Below, piece after piece: positions 8,953 to 18,093 of a stretch of 64,000 nucleotides of DNA. The translations under genes were made by a program, and so were the position numbers. This DNA comes from Phycicoccus sp. Soil748 (GTDB lineage: Bacteria > Actinomycetota > Actinomycetes > Actinomycetales > Dermatophilaceae). The stretch covers positions 817,801-881,800 of the forward strand of contig NZ_LMSC01000007.1 in assembly GCF_001428025.1 (NCBI RefSeq). The letters are read 5' to 3'. The notes under the pieces were generated by a model. The model was given only the letters and a program-made list of their open reading frames with translations. It ran no database searches and had not been told where the DNA came from. The first letter of the stretch is position 1. Each line of letters starts with the position of its first letter.

Positions 8953-10332
8953 CTAGTTGTGGGCGTGCAGGGGCTTGCCGGCGAGCGCGAGGTGGGCCTC
9001 GCCGAGCGCCTCGTTCTGCGTCGGGTGCGCGTGGACGAGCGCGGCGACGTCCTCCGGGAACGCCTCCCAGTTGTAGATCAGCTGGGCCTCCCCGATCTGC
9101 TCGCCCATGCGGGCGCCGACCATGTGGACACCGACGACCGGGCCGTCCTTCTCGCGGACGAGCTTGACGAAGCCGGCGGTCTGCAGGATCTGGGACTTGC
9201 CGTTGCCGCCGAGGTTGTACTCGTAGGTCTCGACCTCGCCGTACTTCTCCCGGGCCTGGGCCTCGGTGAGCCCGACGGAGGCGATCTCGGGGTCGCAGTA
9301 GGTGACCCGCGGGATACCGAGCTCGTCGATCGGCGTGGGGGACAGGCCGGCGATCTCCTCGGCGACGAAGATGCCCTGGGCGAACCCTCGGTGGGCGAGC
9401 TGCAGGCCCGGCACGATGTCGCCGACGGCGTAGACACCCTCGACACCGGTGCGCAGGCGCTCGTCGGTGGTGACGAAGCCGCGGTCGAGGCGCACGCCCG
9501 CCTCGGCGTACCCGAGCCCGTCGGTGACCGGGCCGCGGCCGACGGCGACGAGCAGCAGGTCGGCCTCGATCGAGGAGCCGTCCTCGAGCGAGACCGTCAC
9601 GGTGTCACCGGACTGCGTCGCGCCCGCGAACTTCACCCCGGTCCTGAACGCGATCTTGCGCTTGCGGAACGAGCGCTCGAGCGTCTTGGAGACGGCCTCG
9701 TCCTCGGCGGCCACCAGCCGGGGCAGCGCCTCGACGATGGTGACCTCGGAGCCGAAGGAGCGGAACACCGACGCGAACTCGACGCCGATGACGCCACCGC
9801 CGAGGACCACGACACGCGGCGGGACGAAGTCGAGCGACAGCGCCTGCTCGCTGGTCATGACCCGGCCGCCGATCTCGAGGCCGGGCAGCGACTTGGCGTA
9901 TGAGCCGGTGGCGAGGACGACGTTGCGACCGGTGACCCGGCGACCGCCGACCTCGACGGTGGAACGGTCGACCAGGCGTCCCTCGCCCTCGACCAGCTCG
10001 ATCTTGTGGGCCTTGGCCAGGCCCTGCAGGCCCTTGTAGAGGCGTCCGACGACGCCGTCCTTGTAGGCGTTGACGCCGGACATGTCGATCGACTCGAACG
10101 TCGACTTCACGCCGAACTGCGCACCCTCGCGGGCGGTGTCCGCGACCTCGGCGGCGTGCAGCAGCGCCTTGGTGGGGATGCAGCCGACGTGCAGGCACGT
10201 GCCCCCGAGCTTGCCCTTCTCGACGAGGGCGACGGTGAGCCCGAGCTCGGCGGCGCGGAAGGCGCAGGCGTAGCCGCCACTACCCCCACCCAGGATGACG
10301 ACGTCGAAGGTGGTCTCGGCGTCAGCCGGCAT
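8953..10332 (-). CDS. lpdA: dihydrolipoyl dehydrogenase (E3)
   Basis: 459 residues. This flavoenzyme reoxidises dihydrolipoyl groups and passes electrons to NAD. The FAD loop VVILGGGSGGY is at 11-21, and the redox-active disulfide is C46/C51 (GGTCLHVGCIPTK). The NAD-binding loop VVLGGGVIGVEFA is near the middle. The C-terminal interface has HAHPTQNEA with the catalytic His and Glu. Start ATG has AGGGAG a few bases upstream. It is the first gene of a - strand run with sucB 48 bases downstream, and is divergent from the small gene at 10533 across 200 bases in which I see no clear promoter. Confidence 0.96.
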   Translation of the reverse strand: MPADAETTFDVVILGGGSGGYACAFRAAELGLTVALVEKGKLGGTCLHVGCIPTKALLHAAEVADTAREGAQFGVKSTFESIDMSGVNAYKDGVVGRLYKGLQGLAKAHKIELVEGEGRLVDRSTVEVGGRRVTGRNVVLATGSYAKSLPGLEIGGRVMTSEQALSLDFVPPRVVVLGGGVIGVEFASVFRSFGSEVTIVEALPRLVAAEDEAVSKTLERSFRKRKIAFRTGVKFAGATQSGDTVTVSLEDGSSIEADLLLVAVGRGPVTDGLGYAEAGVRLDRGFVTTDERLRTGVEGVYAVGDIVPGLQLAHRGFAQGIFVAEEIAGLSPTPIDELGIPRVTYCDPEIASVGLTEAQAREKYGEVETYEYNLGGNGKSQILQTAGFVKLVREKDGPVVGVHMVGARMGEQIGEAQLIYNWEAFPEDVAALVHAHPTQNEALGEAHLALAGKPLHAHN

Positions 10333-10532
10333 GCTCGCTCCCTTGCGTGGTGGGCACTGGACGGTCGTTGACGACCGGCAGCGAGGTCAGGTCGTGACCA
10401 GACGCGATCGACACAGAGCATCTTGTCACTGTTCGGCCTGCGGGGTGCAAGCAGGTCCAGCGTTCGCGGACCGCACGGCGCGTACGGCGCAGATGCCCGC
10501 CCGCGCGGGTCGCCGCCCCGTATCGTGTGGCC

Positions 10533-10868
10533 ATGGCGTGGTGGAAGCGGGGACGCAAGGGCCGGGGTCGTGGGCCCTCCGACGGACCCAACATGGCAGT
10601 CGACCAACGCGCCGTACGGGCCCACCTGGCCGACTTCGCGGCGACCCGTCGTGGGGTCGAGGCCTACGTCGAGCCGCCGACCAACGTCACCGCGACCACC
10701 GTCATCCTCATCGCGCACGACGGTGAGTGGACCCGCCGCGCGGCGGGCACGCGGCAGTCCGCCTTCGACCTGGCCGCGAGCCTGGGGGTGCCCGTGTACG
10801 ACGTGCTGCAGACCGGGTACCCGAACCGCATGCGTGAGTGGAACTCGCGCCAGCGCAAGAAGGACTGA
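10533..10868 (+). CDS. small conserved actinobacterial protein near lpdA
   Basis: 111 residues from the ATG at 10533; a GTG two codons earlier is possible. A Lys/Arg-rich N-terminus leads to an acidic/hydrophobic domain containing GVEAYVEP, VILIAHDGEWTRR and PVYDVLQTGYPNRMREWN. Proteins like this are widespread in actinobacteria beside lpdA, and are sometimes labelled oxidoreductase, but no cofactor-binding motif is visible. No signal peptide or membrane segment. Function is unknown. Confidence 0.8.
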   Translation: MAWWKRGRKGRGRGPSDGPNMAVDQRAVRAHLADFAATRRGVEAYVEPPTNVTATTVILIAHDGEWTRRAAGTRQSAFDLAASLGVPVYDVLQTGYPNRMREWNSRQRKKD

Positions 10869-10988
10869 CACCGCAGGCCGCTCGGCGGCGCAGGGCATAT
10901 GTGCTGGTGCCCGCCCGTGACGAGGTGCGAGGCTGGAGGTCCGGCGGGTCCGCACGCGGCCCGCTCCGCACGAGGAGCAGGAGTCACC

Positions 10989-11195
10989 ATGTCCAAGTCC
11001 GACGGCGCACGGTCGCAGGGGAGTGCCGGTCCCAGCGACGAGATGAAGCGCAAGTTCCGCGAGGCCCTGGACAAGAAGCGCTCGCACGCCGGCAAGGACG
11101 TCTCCGACGACCACGAGCACGGCAAGGTGGACCACGCCCAGGGCGCTGCCACCTCGGCGACGCAGCAGATGTTCCGCCGCAAGAGCGGCGGCTGA
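10989..11195 (+). CDS. DUF5302 small protein
   Basis: 68 residues. Highly charged, with a helical segment EMKRKFREALDKK, a HGKVDHAQG stretch and the terminal MFRRKSG that typifies DUF5302. The ATG at 10989 is preceded by AGGAG eight bases upstream, which decides the start although the frame is open earlier. It lies 120 bases after the previous small gene and just before a strong bidirectional terminator. Function unknown; a soluble, nucleic-acid-like or ribosome-associated role would fit its charge, but this is a guess. Confidence 0.8.
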   Translation: MSKSDGARSQGSAGPSDEMKRKFREALDKKRSHAGKDVSDDHEHGKVDHAQGAATSATQQMFRRKSGG

Positions 11196-11207
11196 GCCGC
11201 ACCGCCA

Positions 11208-11250
11208 CGCACGGAGGGGCCCGTCCGACTAGGACGGGCCCCTCTGTGCG
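11208..11250. terminator. bidirectional hairpin terminator between DUF5302 and pepA
   Basis: Arms 11208-11226 and 11232-11250 pair over 19 positions, with one G-T wobble, around a 5-base loop. The core GGGGCCCGTCC is perfectly paired. It lies between two convergent genes (stops at 11195 and 11289), so it can end transcription from both sides. There is no long T-run, as is common for actinobacterial hairpin terminators. Confidence 0.88.
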
Positions 11251-11288
11251 TCAGCGCCGGTGTGCGCTTCGCGCCTGCGTACTGTGCG

Positions 11289-12824
11289 TCAGCCGGCGTA
11301 GCCCTCGACCAGCGAGAGCAGCGTGCCGACGCCGAACCCGGTGCCGCCCTTGGGGGTGTAGCCCCACGGGGAGCCCTCGTTGAAGGAGGGGCCGGCGATG
11401 TCGACGTGTGCCCACGGCGTGCCCTCGGTGACGAACTCGCCGAGGAACAGGCCGGCCGTCAGCATGCCGCCCCAGCGCTCACCCTTGTGGGAGAGGTCGG
11501 CGACCGACGACTCGAGCTGCGGACGCAGGTCCTCCGGCAGCGGCATCGGCCAGGCGGCCTCACCGGCGGTGTCGGCGGCAGCCCGGACGCGGTCGCGGAA
11601 GGTGTCGTCGTTGGCCATGATCCCGGCGACGCGGGCGCCGAGGGCGACCATCTGGGCGCCGGTGAGGGTGGCGATGTCGACGATGGCGTCGGGGGCGGAC
11701 TCGGCGGCGAGGCAGATGCCGTCACCGAGGACCATGCGGCCCTCGGCATCGGTGTCGATGACCTCCACGGTGGTGCCGTTGCGCATGGTGACGACGTCGC
11801 CGGGGCGCTGGGCCGAGCCGCTGGGCATGTTCTCGGCGAGGCACAGGTAGCCGGTGACGGCGACCGGCAGGCCGAGCTCGGCGGCGGCGAACACGGTGGC
11901 GGCCACGGCGGCGGCGCCGGCCATGTCCGACTTCATGCTCAGCATGGAGGCCGGCGGCTTGATGCAGAGGCCGCCGGAGTCGAAGGTGATGCCCTTGCCG
12001 ACCAGGGCGACCGAGTGGGTGGCCTTGGCCGGGGCCCACGTCAGCGTGACGATGCGGGGCGGGCGCACCGAGCCCTGGCCGACCCCCACGATGCCGCCGA
12101 AGCCGCCCTTCTCGAGCGCCTTCTCGTCGAGCACCTTGACGGTGACCTTGGCCTTGCCGGCGCTGCTGCGCTCCTTGACCGAGTCGGCGAACGACTGCGG
12201 GAACAGCAGGTTGGGCGGGGTGTTGACGAGGTCGCGCGCGTAGGCCTTCGCGTCGGCGAGCACCGCGGCGCGGGTCGCGGCGGCCTTGACGGCCTTGTCC
12301 TTCGCCTGCCCGGTGACAACGGTGACGGCGCTGACGCCCTCGTCGGCGGCCTTGCCCTTGGCCGTCTTGCCCTTCGTGTCCTTGCCCGGGCCGCGCACCC
12401 CCGCGTAGCGGTAGGCCCCGAGGGCGGCGCCCTCGGCGACGGCGGCGACTGCCGCGACATCCTCGGCGGGCAGGGCGACGACGACCTTGGCGGCGTTCTT
12501 CAGCGAGCGCACGGCGGCACCGGCTGCGCGGCGCAGCACCTCGTCACCGACGCCGGCCCCGGCCCCGTCCGCGGCCGAGCCGAGCCCGGTGAGGACGACG
12601 CGGCTCGCCGCGACACCGGGGACGGCCGCGACCGTGAGGACCTCCTCGGCCTTGCCCGTGGCGTGGAGGGCGGCGAGCTGGGCCGAGAGGTGGCGCTCTG
12701 CGTCACTGGGCAGGCCGTGGCCGGCGGCCAGGGCGGCGGAGCGCTCGCCGGCGACCGTGCCGAGGACGAGGGCGTCCGCCTTGAGGTCGTGGGCGGCGCG
12801 GTCGGAAACGCTGACGGTGGTCAC
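11289..12824 (-). CDS. pepA: leucyl aminopeptidase (family M17)
   Basis: 511 residues from the GTG at 12824, which has GAAGGA seven bases upstream; longer starts would overlap the divergent gcvT start. M17 enzymes are hexameric, two-metal exopeptidases in the cytosol. The N-terminal ~180 residues form the macro-like domain, with a Lys/Thr/Gly-rich insertion ([11 protein letters not shown]). Catalytic part: [10 protein letters not shown], metal and active-site residues in [25 protein letters not shown], and [14 protein letters not shown], all intact. The gene faces gcvT divergently, the same arrangement as pepB/gcvT in mycobacteria. Confidence 0.95.
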   Translation of the reverse strand: MTTVSVSDRAAHDLKADALVLGTVAGERSAALAAGHGLPSDAERHLSAQLAALHATGKAEEVLTVAAVPGVAASRVVLTGLGSAADGAGAGVGDEVLRRAAGAAVRSLKNAAKVVVALPAEDVAAVAAVAEGAALGAYRYAGVRGPGKDTKGKTAKGKAADEGVSAVTVVTGQAKDKAVKAAATRAAVLADAKAYARDLVNTPPNLLFPQSFADSVKERSSAGKAKVTVKVLDEKALEKGGFGGIVGVGQGSVRPPRIVTLTWAPAKATHSVALVGKGITFDSGGLCIKPPASMLSMKSDMAGAAAVAATVFAAAELGLPVAVTGYLCLAENMPSGSAQRPGDVVTMRNGTTVEVIDTDAEGRMVLGDGICLAAESAPDAIVDIATLTGAQMVALGARVAGIMANDDTFRDRVRAAADTAGEAAWPMPLPEDLRPQLESSVADLSHKGERWGGMLTAGLFLGEFVTEGTPWAHVDIAGPSFNEGSPWGYTPKGGTGFGVGTLLSLVEGYAG

Positions 12825-12918
12825 GTTCGCATCCTTCGAGGTGTGTGAGGTGGTCCCTGCTGCGCGCAGGATATCCGTGCCGTCGGGACGCTGCCCGCGG
12901 GGCGGTAGCGTTCGACCC

Positions 12919-14025
12919 ATGAGCGACGCAGCCCTGAAGACCTCGCCCCTGCACGACCGGCACGTGGCCCTCGGGGCCAAGATGGCGGACTTCGGCGGCT
13001 GGGAGATGCCGATCGAGTACCCCGGCGGCGGCGTCGTCCGCGAGCACACCGCGGTCCGCACCTCCGTGGGCCTCTTCGACGTCTCGCACCTCGGCAAGGC
13101 CCGCGTGTCCGGCCCCGGCGCCCGTGACTTCGTCAACTCCTGCCTGGCCAACGACCTCGGGCGCATCCACGAGGGCAAGGCGCAGTACACGCTCTGCTGC
13201 GACGAGGACGGCGGTGTCGTCGACGACCTCATCGCCTACCTGCGCAGCGACGAGGACGTGTTCCTCATCCCCAACGCCGCCAACACCGCCGAGGTCGTGC
13301 GCCTGCTGTCCGCAGCCGCGCCCGAGGGCATCGTCGTCGAGGACCTGCACGAGTCCTACGGCGTCATCGCGGTGCAGGGCACGAAGTCCGACGAGGTGCT
13401 CGACGCCCTCGGCCTGCCGTCCGGCCACGAGTACATGTCGTTCGTCGAGACGGACTGGAACGGCCTGCCCGTCATCGTCTGCCGCACCGGCTACACCGGC
13501 GAGCGCGGCTACGAGCTCGTGCCGGCGTGGGACGTCGCGGGAGAGCTGTGGGACGCCCTCGTCGAGGCGGCGAAGCCCTACGACGGGCTGCCCTGCGGCC
13601 TCGGCGCCCGCGACACCCTGCGCACCGAGATGGGCTACGCCCTGCACGGCAACGAGCTGTCCCGCTCCATCACTCCCGTGCAGGCGCGGGTCGGCTGGGC
13701 GGTCGGCTGGAAGAAGGACACCTTCTGGGGCAAGGACGCCCTCGTCGCCGAGAAGGCAGCCGGCCCGGCCCGGGTGGCCTGGGGCCTGCTGGCCACCGGT
13801 CGCGGCATCCCGCGCGCCCACTGCGAGGTCAAGGTGGACGGCCAGGTCGTGGGCGAGGTGACGTCAGGGACCTTCAGCCCCACACTGCGCAACGGCATCG
13901 CGCTCGCCCTGCTCGCGCCGTCGGTCGCCGAGGGCGACGAGGTCGTCATCGACGTGCGCGGCCGCGAGGTCCCGGCGACCGTGGTCAAGCCCCCGTTCGT
14001 CACCGTCGACGTGCGCGAGGGCTGA
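12919..14025 (+). CDS. gcvT: aminomethyltransferase GcvT (glycine cleavage T protein)
   Basis: 368 residues from the ATG at 12919; the upstream open frame runs through the pepA start and is not used. GcvT takes the aminomethyl group from the lipoyl arm of GcvH, releases ammonia and makes methylene-tetrahydrofolate. Motifs include the N-terminal [34 protein letters not shown], the folate-pocket [12 protein letters not shown] and the [14 protein letters not shown] segment. GcvH and GcvP are not in the window, so the T gene stands alone, as often in actinobacteria. The OsmC-like gene follows after 15 bases and may be co-transcribed. Confidence 0.95.
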   Translation: MSDAALKTSPLHDRHVALGAKMADFGGWEMPIEYPGGGVVREHTAVRTSVGLFDVSHLGKARVSGPGARDFVNSCLANDLGRIHEGKAQYTLCCDEDGGVVDDLIAYLRSDEDVFLIPNAANTAEVVRLLSAAAPEGIVVEDLHESYGVIAVQGTKSDEVLDALGLPSGHEYMSFVETDWNGLPVIVCRTGYTGERGYELVPAWDVAGELWDALVEAAKPYDGLPCGLGARDTLRTEMGYALHGNELSRSITPVQARVGWAVGWKKDTFWGKDALVAEKAAGPARVAWGLLATGRGIPRAHCEVKVDGQVVGEVTSGTFSPTLRNGIALALLAPSVAEGDEVVIDVRGREVPATVVKPPFVTVDVREG

Positions 14026-14040
14026 GGACCGGCGACGGGT

Positions 14041-14499
14041 ATGGCGTCGCACTCCTACCGTGCGCAGGTGCGCTGGGAGGGCTCGACAGGTGCGGGGTAC
14101 CGCGAGTACCCGCGCGCCCACTCGGCATCCGTGCCCCCGGCGCCCGAGGGTTTCGACCTGTCCGCGGACCCGCAGTTCCGCGGCGACGCCGACCTGCCCA
14201 ACCCCGAGCAGCTGCTCGTCCTCGCGGCGTCGTCGTGCCAGCTCCTGTCGTTCCTCGCGGTCGCCGCGCGGGCCGCGGTCGACGTCGTGGGCTACGCCGA
14301 TGACGCCTCGGGCGAGATGCCGCCGGACGCCAAGCCGCTGCGCATCACGCGCATCGTCCTGCGGCCGGTGGTGACGGTGCGCGGTGAGGTCGAGGTGGCG
14401 GTCGTCGAGCGGCTGCTCCACCAGGCCCACGAGGAGTGCTATGTCGCCAGCTCGCTGCGCTCGGAGGTCGTGCTGGAGCCCGAGGTCCGCCGCGCCTGA
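14041..14499 (+). CDS. OsmC/Ohr-family peroxide-detoxification-like protein
   Basis: 152 residues. OsmC-fold proteins reduce organic hydroperoxides with a pair of cysteines. C66 in LLVLAASSCQLLS and C133 in HEECYVASS match the two conserved cysteines in order and spacing. The N-terminal part (YRAQVRWEGSTGAGYREY) forms the usual beta-sheet strand set. It starts 15 bases after gcvT. Whether the substrate is a lipid peroxide, and which thiol or lipoyl donor reduces it, cannot be told; in Ohr proteins dihydrolipoyl groups are a known electron source, which would suit this locus. Confidence 0.85.
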   Translation: MASHSYRAQVRWEGSTGAGYREYPRAHSASVPPAPEGFDLSADPQFRGDADLPNPEQLLVLAASSCQLLSFLAVAARAAVDVVGYADDASGEMPPDAKPLRITRIVLRPVVTVRGEVEVAVVERLLHQAHEECYVASSLRSEVVLEPEVRRA

Positions 14500-14577
14500 G
14501 GTGCAGTCCAGGGCCCGCCGGGTAGCCAGGGCGTCGACCGTGGGGCGTTGTCGGTGGTCGCGGCTAGCGTGACCGGG

Positions 14578-15450
14578 ATGAGGTTCGGGTTCGTGGTGCC
14601 GTTCGCCGACGCGCGGGAGTTCGCCGAGCTCGCCACCCTCGGTGAGCAGCACGGGTGGGACGGCGTGTTCACGTGGGAGTCGCTGTACGGCGAGCACGCG
14701 TGGGTGACGCTGGGCGCCGCCGCGATGACCACGTCACGGATCCGGTTCGGGACCCTCCTCACCCCGGTCTCCCGCCACCGCCCGTGGGACCTCGCCTCGA
14801 TGGTGAGCACGGTCGACCGGCTCAGCGGCGGCCGCGTGGTCATGTGCGCCGGGCTCGGCGCGCTGCACCCGGGCTGGACGCGGTTCGAGCCCGACGAGGG
14901 CCGGCGGGTGCGCGCGGAGAAGCTCGACGAGGGGCTGGCGGTGCTCAGCGGCCTGCTCGGCGACGAGGAGTTCACCTTCGACGGGCGGCACTTCCCGGTG
15001 GGTCCGACCGGACCCGGTGGGCCGCCGGGCCCGCCGCCGCCGGTGCAGCGACCGCACCCTCCGGTCTGGGTCGTGGGCGCCTACCGTCGCGGCCGGGCGC
15101 GGCAGCCCTCGCTGGAGCGTGCCGCCCGCTGGGACGGGCTGCTCGTGTCGGTCGTCGGTGACGAGCCGCTGGAGCCCGGGACGGCAGTCGACCTCGAGAC
15201 CTACGGCCGGGTCGTGCAGACCGTCCGCGGCATCCGCGAGGACACCGGCCTGTCCTGGGAGGGCTACGACGTCGTGGTGGAGGCAGACAGCTCAGGCGAG
15301 TTCGTGCAGCTCGAGGGCACGCCGGCCGACTGGCAGGAGGTCGGGGCGACGTGGTGGGTCGAGAGCTGGTGGAGCGTCCCGCCGGGTCCCGAGGGGCTGG
15401 CTGAGGTGCGCCGTCGCGTCGAGGCCGGCCCGCCGAGTGGGCCCGGCTGA
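14578..15450 (+). CDS. LLM-class flavin-dependent oxidoreductase
   Basis: 290 residues from the ATG at 14578. Luciferase-like TIM-barrel start MRFGFVVPFADAREFAELA, followed by GWDGVFTWES, and the typical TLLTPVSRHRPWDLASMVSTVDRLSGGR segment (given here by its key residues in 60-95) that binds flavin or F420. A Pro/Gly run (PTGPGGPPGPPPP, about 144-156) interrupts the barrel. F420 or FMN as cofactor and the substrate are undetermined. It is convergent with the ABC gene, with stops nine bases apart inside a small hairpin. Confidence 0.85.
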   Translation: MRFGFVVPFADAREFAELATLGEQHGWDGVFTWESLYGEHAWVTLGAAAMTTSRIRFGTLLTPVSRHRPWDLASMVSTVDRLSGGRVVMCAGLGALHPGWTRFEPDEGRRVRAEKLDEGLAVLSGLLGDEEFTFDGRHFPVGPTGPGGPPGPPPPVQRPHPPVWVVGAYRRGRARQPSLERAARWDGLLVSVVGDEPLEPGTAVDLETYGRVVQTVRGIREDTGLSWEGYDVVVEADSSGEFVQLEGTPADWQEVGATWWVESWWSVPPGPEGLAEVRRRVEAGPPSGPG

Positions 15451-15462
15451 CCCGGGGGTCAG
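15447..15462. terminator. short hairpin across convergent stop codons
   Basis: CTGACCC (15447-15453) and GGGTCAG (15456-15462) are perfect complements that span the stop codons of the converging LLM and ABC genes. The formal loop is two bases, so a real stem would be one pair shorter. It is a plausible weak bidirectional terminator, but could be chance in this GC-rich DNA. Confidence 0.35.
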
Positions 15463-17129
15463 GCCGGGGTGCGGCCTACGGCTGCCACGAGCCGGTCCAC
15501 CGTGAGGTAGGGCAGCGGCCGGACGACCTTGGCCACCTGAGGGGCGAAGGCGGGGGAGTCGAGCAGGACCGTGGTGCTCGGGCCGTCGGCCACCAGCTCG
15601 CCCTCGGCGAGGACCGCCACCCGGGTCGCCACCTCCGCGGCCAGCTCCACGTCGTGCGTGGCCAGAACCACGGCGACCCCGTCCTTCGCGGCACGCCGCA
15701 GGAGCACCGCCAGCCGGCCCTTCGCGCCGTAGTCGAGCCCCCGGGTCGGCTCGTCCAGCAGCACGACCTCGACCTCCCCGGCGAGCACAGGGCCCAGGAC
15801 CGTCGCGAGGACGAGGCACATCTGCTGGCCCTGCGACAGCTCGCTCGGGCGCCGGGCGTGGTCGAGGTCCGGGGAGAGGTCGCGCAGCACGTCCGCAGTG
15901 GTGCCGTGCGTGAGGGCGTGCTCGAGGTCGGCAGCGTCCAATAGGTCGGAGACCGTGCGGTCTGGCGCCGCCTGGCGCAGGACCGCGCCGGGGTCCTGCG
16001 GCGACAGGGCCACCTGCACCGTGCGGCCGGTGCTGCTCGACGGGAGCGCGCGCACGCGACCCGTGGTGGGTCGCAGGCTGCCCGTCAGCGCGTGGAGCAG
16101 GGTCGACTTGCCGGCGCCGTTGCGCCCCATGAGCGCCACCACCTCACCGGGGGACACCGCGAGGTCGAGGCCCCGCAGCGCCACGGCACCGTCGCGCACG
16201 ACCCCGAGGCCGCTGGCGGAGATGACCGGCGTCCCGGATGCCGGCGTGCGTGCGGAAGGGTCCGATGCCGATGCCGATGCCGATGCCGATGCGGGTGCGG
16301 ATCCTGACGCCCATGCGGCCGCGGCGGCCTCCAGGGTGGCGGGCAGGTCGCGTGCGGCCCGGCGGGCGTCCCTGACCGAGAGGGGCAGCGGGTCCCAGCC
16401 CAGCGCCCGGCCGAGGGCCACCAGCGGGGGGTGGATGCTCGAGACCGCCATCGCCTGCGCCGGTGAGAGCAGCGCGCTCGTGCCGTCACCGCCGACGAGC
16501 AGGACCGAGTCGGCGTGGTGGACGACCCGCTCGAGGCGGTGCTCGGAGAGCAGCACGGTGACGCCGACGTCGTGCACCAGCCGGTGGAGCGCAGCCAGGA
16601 CGTCCTCGGCGGCGACCGGGTCCAAGGCAGACGTGGGCTCGTCGAGCACCAGGACGCGAGGACCTGCGACGAGGGCCGCAGCGATGGCGACGCGCTGCTG
16701 CTCGCCGCCGGAGAGCCGGTCGAGCGGGCGGGCGCGCAGCGGCGTCAGGGCGAGCAGGTCGAGGGCCTCCTCGACCCGCCGCCGACCGCCGTGCGCGTCG
16801 TGCGCGCCGGGGCGGACGTGGCGCGCGACCTCGCCCTCAACCGTGTCGGCGGCGAACACCGAGGCCGGGTCCTGCGGCACCCAGCCCACCAGCGCGGCGA
16901 GGGCACCGGCGTCCAGGTCACGAGGGTCCACACCGTCCACGAGCACCCGGCCTGACGTCACGCAACGGCGGGCGTGCTCGCCGTCGCCCAAGCACCGCAG
17001 CAGCGAGGTCTTGCCAGAGCCGGTGGGCCCGACGACCAGCACGAGCTCGCCCTCGGGGACCTCGAGGGTCACGTCCCGCAGCGCCGGCCGCGCGCCGTAC
17101 GCCACGCTCACCCGCTCGAGGACGATCAC
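15459..17129 (-). CDS. fused two-domain ECF-type ABC transporter ATPase
   Basis: 556 residues with two ATP-binding cassettes in one chain. NBD1: Walker A GPTGSGKT at 34-41, signature LSGGEQQRV at 139-147, Walker B VLVLDEPTSALD. NBD2: Walker A GRNGAGKS at 335-342, an atypical signature LSQGQ, Walker B VVLLDEPTRGLD. They are joined by a linker with an Ala/Ser stretch encoded by a hexanucleotide repeat. This matches the fused EcfA1/EcfA2 ATPases of energy-coupling-factor vitamin or metal importers. No S or T membrane component is adjacent, so the partner and cargo are unknown. The start follows the family N-terminus. Confidence 0.88.
   Translation of the reverse strand: MIVLERVSVAYGARPALRDVTLEVPEGELVLVVGPTGSGKTSLLRCLGDGEHARRCVTSGRVLVDGVDPRDLDAGALAALVGWVPQDPASVFAADTVEGEVARHVRPGAHDAHGGRRRVEEALDLLALTPLRARPLDRLSGGEQQRVAIAAALVAGPRVLVLDEPTSALDPVAAEDVLAALHRLVHDVGVTVLLSEHRLERVVHHADSVLLVGGDGTSALLSPAQAMAVSSIHPPLVALGRALGWDPLPLSVRDARRAARDLPATLEAAAAAWASGSAPASASASASASDPSARTPASGTPVISASGLGVVRDGAVALRGLDLAVSPGEVVALMGRNGAGKSTLLHALTGSLRPTTGRVRALPSSSTGRTVQVALSPQDPGAVLRQAAPDRTVSDLLDAADLEHALTHGTTADVLRDLSPDLDHARRPSELSQGQQMCLVLATVLGPVLAGEVEVVLLDEPTRGLDYGAKGRLAVLLRRAAKDGVAVVLATHDVELAAEVATRVAVLAEGELVADGPSTTVLLDSPAFAPQVAKVVRPLPYLTVDRLVAAVGRTPA
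16262..16291. repeat. hexanucleotide repeat (CCGATG x5) inside the ABC ATPase gene
   Basis: Five exact copies of CCGATG occur in the linker between the two ATPase domains, read on the - strand as alternating Ala-Ser. Being in frame, gain or loss of units would lengthen or shorten the linker without a frameshift. Confidence 0.9.
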
Positions 17130-17224
17130 AACGTCGAACCGTCGCAGCCGGTCCCGCGGGTGTCAAAGCCGGCCGCGGGCCGAGGAGCGAGGCGACGGTC
17201 GGTGGCGCCGCCTACAGTGACGCC

Positions 17225-17440
17225 ATGAGCGATGCGTGGACGTGGACCTATCTCGACGCCGACGGACGGGAGATGTCGGGGGAGCAGCTCGTGACGACGG
17301 CGTTCCCGTCGCAGTCCGACGCCGAGAACTGGTTCGGGGAGACCTGGCACGAGCTCGGCGAGGCGGGCGTCGACGCCGTCGTGCTGCACCACGAGGGAAG
17401 CGTCGTCTACGGCCCGATGAGCCTGCGCGCCGCCGAGTAG
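17225..17440 (+). CDS. small conserved hypothetical protein
   Basis: 71 residues, acidic, beginning MSDAWTWTYLDADG and containing SQSDAENWFGETWHEL. Similar short proteins occur in many actinobacteria; no catalytic motif, signal or membrane segment is visible. The sequence pattern suggests an alpha/beta fold with a surface helix. It is convergent with the DUF3043 gene, the stops one base apart, and divergent from the ABC gene across 95 bases. Confidence 0.7.
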   Translation: MSDAWTWTYLDADGREMSGEQLVTTAFPSQSDAENWFGETWHELGEAGVDAVVLHHEGSVVYGPMSLRAAE

Positions 17441-17441
17441 G

Positions 17442-18023
17442 TCAGGCGGGGAACTCGCCGCGCTTGACGAGCACGCGCGGCATCCGCGAGCGGCGGATCT
17501 GGAAGCCGCGCATCACGGCGTACATGGCCAGCCCGCGGCCCACCTTGTCGGCGCCGAACTTCGCGACGAGGCGCTGCTTGAGGCGGCGCCACATGAGCCA
17601 CGAGTCGATCGCCGCGGCGAAGAGCAGGCCGTAAACGCCGATCGACACGGCGGCGAAGACCCACGGCAGCTTCAGGAACGACAGCGCCAGGACGACGATC
17701 ATCACCGGGAGCATGATCTCGCCGAGGTTCCAGCGCGCGTCGACGTAGTCGCGGATGTAGCGGCGCACGGGGCCCTTGTCGCGGGCAGGCAGGTGCGCGT
17801 CGTCACCGGTCGCCATGGCCTGCCGCTGCAGCAGGGCCGCCTCCCGACGCTTGGCGCGGTCGAGGTTCTTGGCCTCCTTGCGGTCCGCGACGACGAGAGG
17901 ACGCTTGCGAGCCGCCTCCTGGTCCCGGCGCTTGGGCGTGGGCCGGTTCTTGGCGCCCTCGCGGGGCGTGCGGTCGAGCGTGGAGGTCTGCTGCTCGTTG
18001 AGGGTCTTCTGGCGTCCGAACAC
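17442..18023 (-). CDS. DUF3043 membrane protein
   Basis: 193 residues from the GTG at 18023. An N-terminal 100-residue soluble part is rich in Lys, Arg and Gln (coiled-coil-like, DRKEAKNLDRAKRREAALL). A hydrophobic hairpin follows (about 107-125 and 129-148), then a basic tail. This is the actinobacterial DUF3043 layout. The GTG choice is by homologous N-terminus (MFGRQKTLNEQQ). The M20 peptidase gene is divergent 70 bases away. No activity is known; it may interact with nucleic acid or phospholipid by charge. Confidence 0.82.
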   Translation of the reverse strand: MFGRQKTLNEQQTSTLDRTPREGAKNRPTPKRRDQEAARKRPLVVADRKEAKNLDRAKRREAALLQRQAMATGDDAHLPARDKGPVRRYIRDYVDARWNLGEIMLPVMIVVLALSFLKLPWVFAAVSIGVYGLLFAAAIDSWLMWRRLKQRLVAKFGADKVGRGLAMYAVMRGFQIRRSRMPRVLVKRGEFPA

Positions 18024-18093
18024 GTGCCCACTGTATGCCGCGACGGCACCTTCCCCGGAATCGTCCGAGGAGGCACCCGTTAGGCTCCCCGCC

